From assembly GCF_004210375.1 (NCBI RefSeq), contig NC_134834.1:41010264-41074263 (forward strand): a DNA stretch of 64,000 bases. Reading direction: 5' to 3'. A program made the translations under genes and the position numbers. Origin of the DNA: Tachypleus tridentatus. Its lineage: Eukaryota > Arthropoda > Merostomata > Xiphosura > Limulidae. The first letter of the stretch is position 1. The number at the start of each line of letters is the position of its first letter. Positions 59,368 to 64,000 of the stretch are shown piece by piece. The notes below the pieces were generated by a model, which did no database searches, was not told the DNA's origin, and saw only the letters and a program-made list of their open reading frames with translations.

Positions 59368-60889
59368 GTATGTTGTACTGATTGTTATTAGTAGGTATTT
59401 TTATATGGTAGATGTCTGATAATTGTAATTTAATTATAAGTCTGTTTAATAAATACTGAAGTTTTTTGTCAAACTCTGGATACTTACTTCCAGTAAATTT
59501 CATTCCTTGAAAGATGACAAAAAGTATAAATAACATTTGAGAGAGTAATAGTGAAGTTCCATTTAAAATTGGTGAAGTTATCATAGTGTAAATTCTGTGT
59601 AGCTCTTTCTACAATTACAGAAAGTTTCACCTCCAGGACATAATATGGAAGCCCATCTTCAACAGCTGTACAAAAATTCTTATTAATTTACCATTGGCAA
59701 TTTTTAATTGTACTAAATATCAATTAAAACTTACACCTCTGATGTTAAATGCAGACTACTAATCTATCATGCAAGCTGTTAATTTGAAGAAGAGTTACAT
59801 TAAGAAATGACTGATAGTTCAAATGAAATACATACTACAAAAACTTAACAAGTGGTTAAGCAAGTAAATAGTTTAAAATTTTACAATCTTACAATTTATC
59901 TTATCTAAAATCACAAAACTAGTTAAAGTTATGAGTAACATTTGTTTAAAAACTACAGCAGGCAATGGTCTAGTCTTTAAAAGGTAAGTGGAACATAAAA
60001 AATCTACTGTGTGTGCTGTGCAAGCAATGTTATACTAATAATTTTGTTTATCTATAACCAGAAAAGGATATATCTGTTTGTCTGTGTGTGTGTGTGACAA
60101 CTATACCTCTAAGGGGGAAGAACCTCCATATCTGAAATTATCCACATGCATGCGCATCATTACCTAAGGCAGTTTAGCACAATCACTCTTAGAAAAGAAT
60201 ATGTGATAGCTATAGCTTTGAGAATAAAGAACCTAGAAACTGAAATCATACCAAGTGGTTTCTGAAGGTGTGTACTCAGGTATTAATTATTCACATGCAT
60301 GCACATCTTTTTAATGTAGCAAAATACTGTGTGGGAAGGAAGTGGTTCGTTGTATTACCAGCACTGAGAGTCACACATGATCTGTGCACTTCATACAAGG
60401 AGGCCTATGAGCTATGGCACAATGGTCAGTTCATGTCTGTCATGTAGAATATATCAACCAAATAACCTGAGAGTAACAGGGTACTTTTGTTTATTTAAAA
60501 AGATTTAATATATAGAAGTGGCAATGCATTTTTGTTGTTGTGGTTTCCAAGAATGGATTTCATGTTATGTTGTTTAGTATCAAAAGCATATTCTAATATT
60601 GTTGTTAGTCTGTAACAGCAAATGCTTTGATTCAGAATTGATTTATGTTTAAAATTGCCTAGAAGCAGTCACTTAAGGTTGTTGGTCTCGACCTGCAAAA
60701 CTTACACTTTACTCATGGCAGCTATTTGTTGGGTTTTGGTGTCAGTAATAACTCTTCCTCTTAGCAGCAGGTGGTCAGACAACTAATATATCAACGTAAT
60801 AACCCAATGAAAACTGAGTTCGTGTGAATATAAACAAGCTTTGATATTTTCTTGTCCTACTTTGTGTTTCCATTGTTGTCTCCAAATAT

Positions 60890-60955
60890 CATAATATATA
60901 TATGTATATATAAATGTGTATGTGTAGATATATGTGTATATGTGTAGTTATTAAA
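60890..60955. repeat. TA/TG-rich simple repeat in a PAK intron
   Basis: A run of TATATATG/TGTGTA variants within the intron between the 59.3-kb and 61.0-kb exons. Confidence 0.8.
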
Positions 60956-61011
60956 TATCACAAGCACACTGAATTAAAATGATATTGACATCTTAAAATA
61001 TTAATCTTTAA

Positions 61012-61143
<132 letters not shown>

Positions 61144-61391
61144 TAGACATGTATGCCTTTGTAAACATGTGCTGTTTCTAACACAGCTTTAATTTTAATC
61201 CATAATGGAGAAACTAAGAACAGTGTAAAAGCATAAAACAACATCTGTACTTAATTTATGTTTATAACACATTTTTAACATCTTTCCATGTTTAAACCAT
61301 AATTTTCATTATTTAATTGTATTTTACATTTTTTAACATCAGCTGCTTTACTGATACGACAACTTTATTTTTGGTTCTTTCCATTACACAG

Positions 61392-61589
61392 CTGATTTTG
61401 GATTATGTGCCAAAATTTCCCAAGAACTGAACAAAAGAATATCTCTGGTTGGCACTCCTCAGTGTATGGCTCCAGAAATAGTAACGGGGGAAAGAGTATG
61501 AGCCTAAGGTTGGCATATGGTCACTAGGTATGACAGCCATTGAAGTGGTCGATGGTAATCTTCCTTATTACGAAGAAGGTCCTGATGTG
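61392..61589 (+). pseudogene. PAK-like: PAK kinase exon: DFG to substrate lobe
   Basis: Acceptor ATTACACAG, donor GTAAGC. Encodes [33 protein letters not shown], then after one extra G in a run of five (about 61485) [20 protein letters not shown]. The activation-loop Thr of the family (KRSTMVGTP) is Ser-Leu here, YW of GTPYWMAPE is QC, and the structural Asp of VDIWSLG is Gly. Confidence 0.87.
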
Positions 61590-62493
61590 GTAAGCACTGG
61601 CAATAAGTACTTAGAGCCAAAGAGTAAAAGTAGATTGAATTTTAGTTTTTTTTCCTTATTTGAATGTGTCCCATTTTTCTTCTTTGTTTAAATTGTTTAA
61701 GTTTTAAAAGTATAAAAACATTGTATTAGATAGAAAATTAAAGATTTTTGTACAGCAATACTATAACATTTTGATTTATAAATCTAAGAGTCTTCCATTA
61801 AATAAAATTATAGTCTTTTAACAACTTGGGTGTATTAATGTTTTGCTTTAGTGAAACACTAATGTTTCTCTACTAAAGTTAATCATAAAAAATTATTATT
61901 GTTTCATAATACCCATATTCATAAAAGCTACATTTTGTGCTTTAAAACACAAATGTATGCTTTGTCCAGAATGTTTTTCACCACCTACAGGGAATAGCTA
62001 TAATAAAGACAAAATCAAGGCTTTGTATATTATTTATACAGTAGATATATTGAAGATAATGATGAACAGTAGAATAATGACAACAACAATGAACATTTGA
62101 CAAGACTGTATACAGTACAAACATTTAATTATTTTATCAATATCATCTTGTTAACACTCTATAATTAAACAGTAATACTTTAGTAACTCACCAATGGTAT
62201 TCAGCTAGTATAAAGTTATATTTTTGGAGCTATTTATACCTTATAATGAAAGGTTCTCCAAAGATTTGTACTTGATGATATTATGGTCGTCAAGCAATGG
62301 GGATTTGGTAATAGTGCATGAAGCAAAGAGTATTTTTGTGTTTTATAACTAAGGCATATTCTTTCTATGTAATGCTAATGTGACTAAGAGTATGTTATTT
62401 TTTACATTGTGTATACATTTTTTATTATCAGAATTATTTTGTGTTTTTAAGGTAGGATATTGATTTAGTCATCAAGTCACAATTCTTTTTCAG

Positions 62494-62631
62494 GTATTAG
62501 ATTTAATAGCAACAAATGGGAAACCAAACATAGAAAATGAAGATAACCTATCTTCAGTCTTTAAAGATTTCCTGGATAGGTGCTTAGAAGTGGACAAAGA
62601 TAAAAGATACACTGCTTCTGATCTCTTAAAG
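62494..62631 (+). pseudogene. PAK-like: PAK kinase exon: C-lobe
   Basis: Acceptor TTTTTCAG, donor GTATGG. Encodes [19 protein letters not shown] and [19 protein letters not shown], then YTASDLLK. It includes the conserved Arg (KR) that buttresses the APE motif. Phase 0 at both ends and no lesion in this exon. Confidence 0.87.
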
Positions 62632-62878
62632 GTATGGCAGAAATTAGTTATTTTATGAAGTTATTTTGTTTTGTTTTGAACCTATTATCTAATAATGTTC
62701 ATCTTAGACTGTGAGAATTTTGTTTTAATGGGGCACCACGTCATAGTTTTACATTTGTAATATTCATAACTCTGTACAATATCAACTTTTATTACTGAAA
62801 ATTGGTGTAATTTTTCGTTCCTTGGCCAATATTTACTTAGATATTTTTTACTTCGTAAAAACTTTTGGTTACATTTAG

Positions 62879-62917
62879 GTCCATCCATTCACGTTTACTT
62901 TAGTTGATTTCTTACTG
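62879..62917 (+). pseudogene. Possible last kinase exon piece of the PAK remnant
   Basis: In phase with the previous exon, between TTACATTTAG and GTAAAA, 13 codons: VHPFTFTLVDFLL. The family's C-lobe end reads HxFLKxAxPLxxLTPLI, so the HPF match is suggestive only. Confidence 0.35.
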
Positions 62918-64000
62918 GTAAAAGTGTTTTAACTTGATAACAGTGCTCCTGTGATAAAATGTCTGAAGTTATAAAGGTGAAAATCTTGTTGGATTTTATT
63001 TTGAGATACTTTCAATTTAAATAAAAACAAACTTTGTGTTTTTCTCTGTTGTATGGCTCATCTAAGAAACAGTTCTCTATTTATATTTTTATGACAAAAG
63101 TTGTTTCACTGTTAGCATTTTCTTTGTCCTTATTCAGACATAAACATGGTGTACATTGTAAACTACTTAGTAAAAAAACAACTCTACCATAAATGTATTA
63201 AGGTACAATTTGTTTTCCTAGTAAGAGTCACTTACCTGTTTGAGGTATTTCCATAAATATTTAGAATAACAAATGTTTTTATTTTAGCAGTTCATAGTTT
63301 GATAATCTCAGTTGTCTAATATTTATAAAGTAACTATGTTGTGAGGAATTGCATATCTGCTGTAACAAAAAACCACTTGTCAGTTCATCATGCTGTGAAT
63401 TAAATATACCATATAATGTCTTGAAAAGGAAGTTACACTAGAACCATGGCAATTAGTCTATCTCATTTCATATAATCAAGACTGGTACTGGTATGATTTT
63501 ATTATGTAAATCCTCACAAAGTAAGATGGTTTGTGTAAAGCTGTATAAATTTTAATATCATTAGGATATAATTCCATCCTTTTGAATACTTTATTAGATG
63601 CATGAGAACGTGGAACATGGTTGTTTATATCATGTTTGAGATGAGTGGCAGCCTTCCTTCTGTTCTGAAAACTGCATAAACAAAGATAATTATGATCAGA
63701 ATCATCAAGTTTAGATATTCCACTTTCTTCTTTCTAATTTTCCAATTTACTTCTTTTGGTTTCACAATCTGGGTGTACTTGACAGTGTTTGGGAAGCATT
63801 TCAAGTCTACATCAAATTTTGGATAGTGTGACAACCATCACCTAAACAAACTCTCTGCTCTACTGACTATTCTATATGCTTATTTGGGCCATGGCATGAC
63901 AACAAAACTTAATATACAATGTTGAACACTGTTCTTGTTAACAGTTATTTGTATGTTGCTATGAAACTGGATTATTCTTGCCCTTACTAGTACCATATGT
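62918..64000. other. Non-coding DNA after the PAK remnant
   Basis: No further exon recognised. The minus frame at 63625-63834 has no domain. Confidence 0.45.

Noticed and set aside
59125..59391. Stand-alone 88-residue gene around the second kinase exon
   Set aside because: The first half is intronic; only 59275-59367 matches PAK and is bounded by a donor.

Overview
This is an AT-rich, intron-rich animal nuclear DNA window with no bacterial-style gene organisation. Most of it is transposable-element debris. The tRNA-derived SINE that occurs at least nine times has the look of the SINE I associate with horseshoe crabs (Xiphosura: Limulus/Tachypleus). That assignment rests on memory of such repeats and is an inference.

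Layout. 0-2.2 kb: two SINEs, then an inverted pair of Penelope-like element (PLE) ends. 2.4-3.3 kb: a decayed Gypsy-type gag with two damaged zinc knuckles. 6.0-11.2 kb (minus): a long decayed I/Nimb-type LINE with gag, endonuclease, RT and RNase H, whose 3' end matches the SINE tail. 11.6-27 kb: mostly non-coding with old, unclassified repeats. 27.1-27.6 kb (minus): a CR1-like RT tail. 27.76-28.07 kb (minus): a probable first exon of an unrecognised gene. 28.9-35.1 kb: SINEs and a mariner with intact ends but a dead transposase. 35.7-44.4 kb: three different decayed hAT-related transposases, one interrupted by a SINE and by a 70-bp PLE end. 45.9-47.4 kb: a 28-bp tandem array dominated by alternating purine-pyrimidine DNA. 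47.4-50.5 kb: a nested PLE.

50.8-62.9 kb: the remains of a p21-activated kinase (group I PAK-like) gene on the plus strand, still in introns. Its exon for the linker just before the kinase domain has expanded into an array of about eight 33-codon (99-bp) units. The following exons carry the kinase domain but have lost the ATP-binding lysine, one splice acceptor, the frame at one junction and the frame within another exon. A head-to-head PLE pair with its own target-site duplication, and a SINE, sit in its 6.5-kb first visible intron.

No clearly intact, complete protein-coding gene is visible. The most notable observations are the PAK exon amplification, hammerhead-ribozyme-like motifs in the PLE ends, the inverted PLE insertion bounded by one target duplication, the 70-bp mobilised PLE end, the potential Z-DNA array, and the shared SINE/LINE 3' tail.
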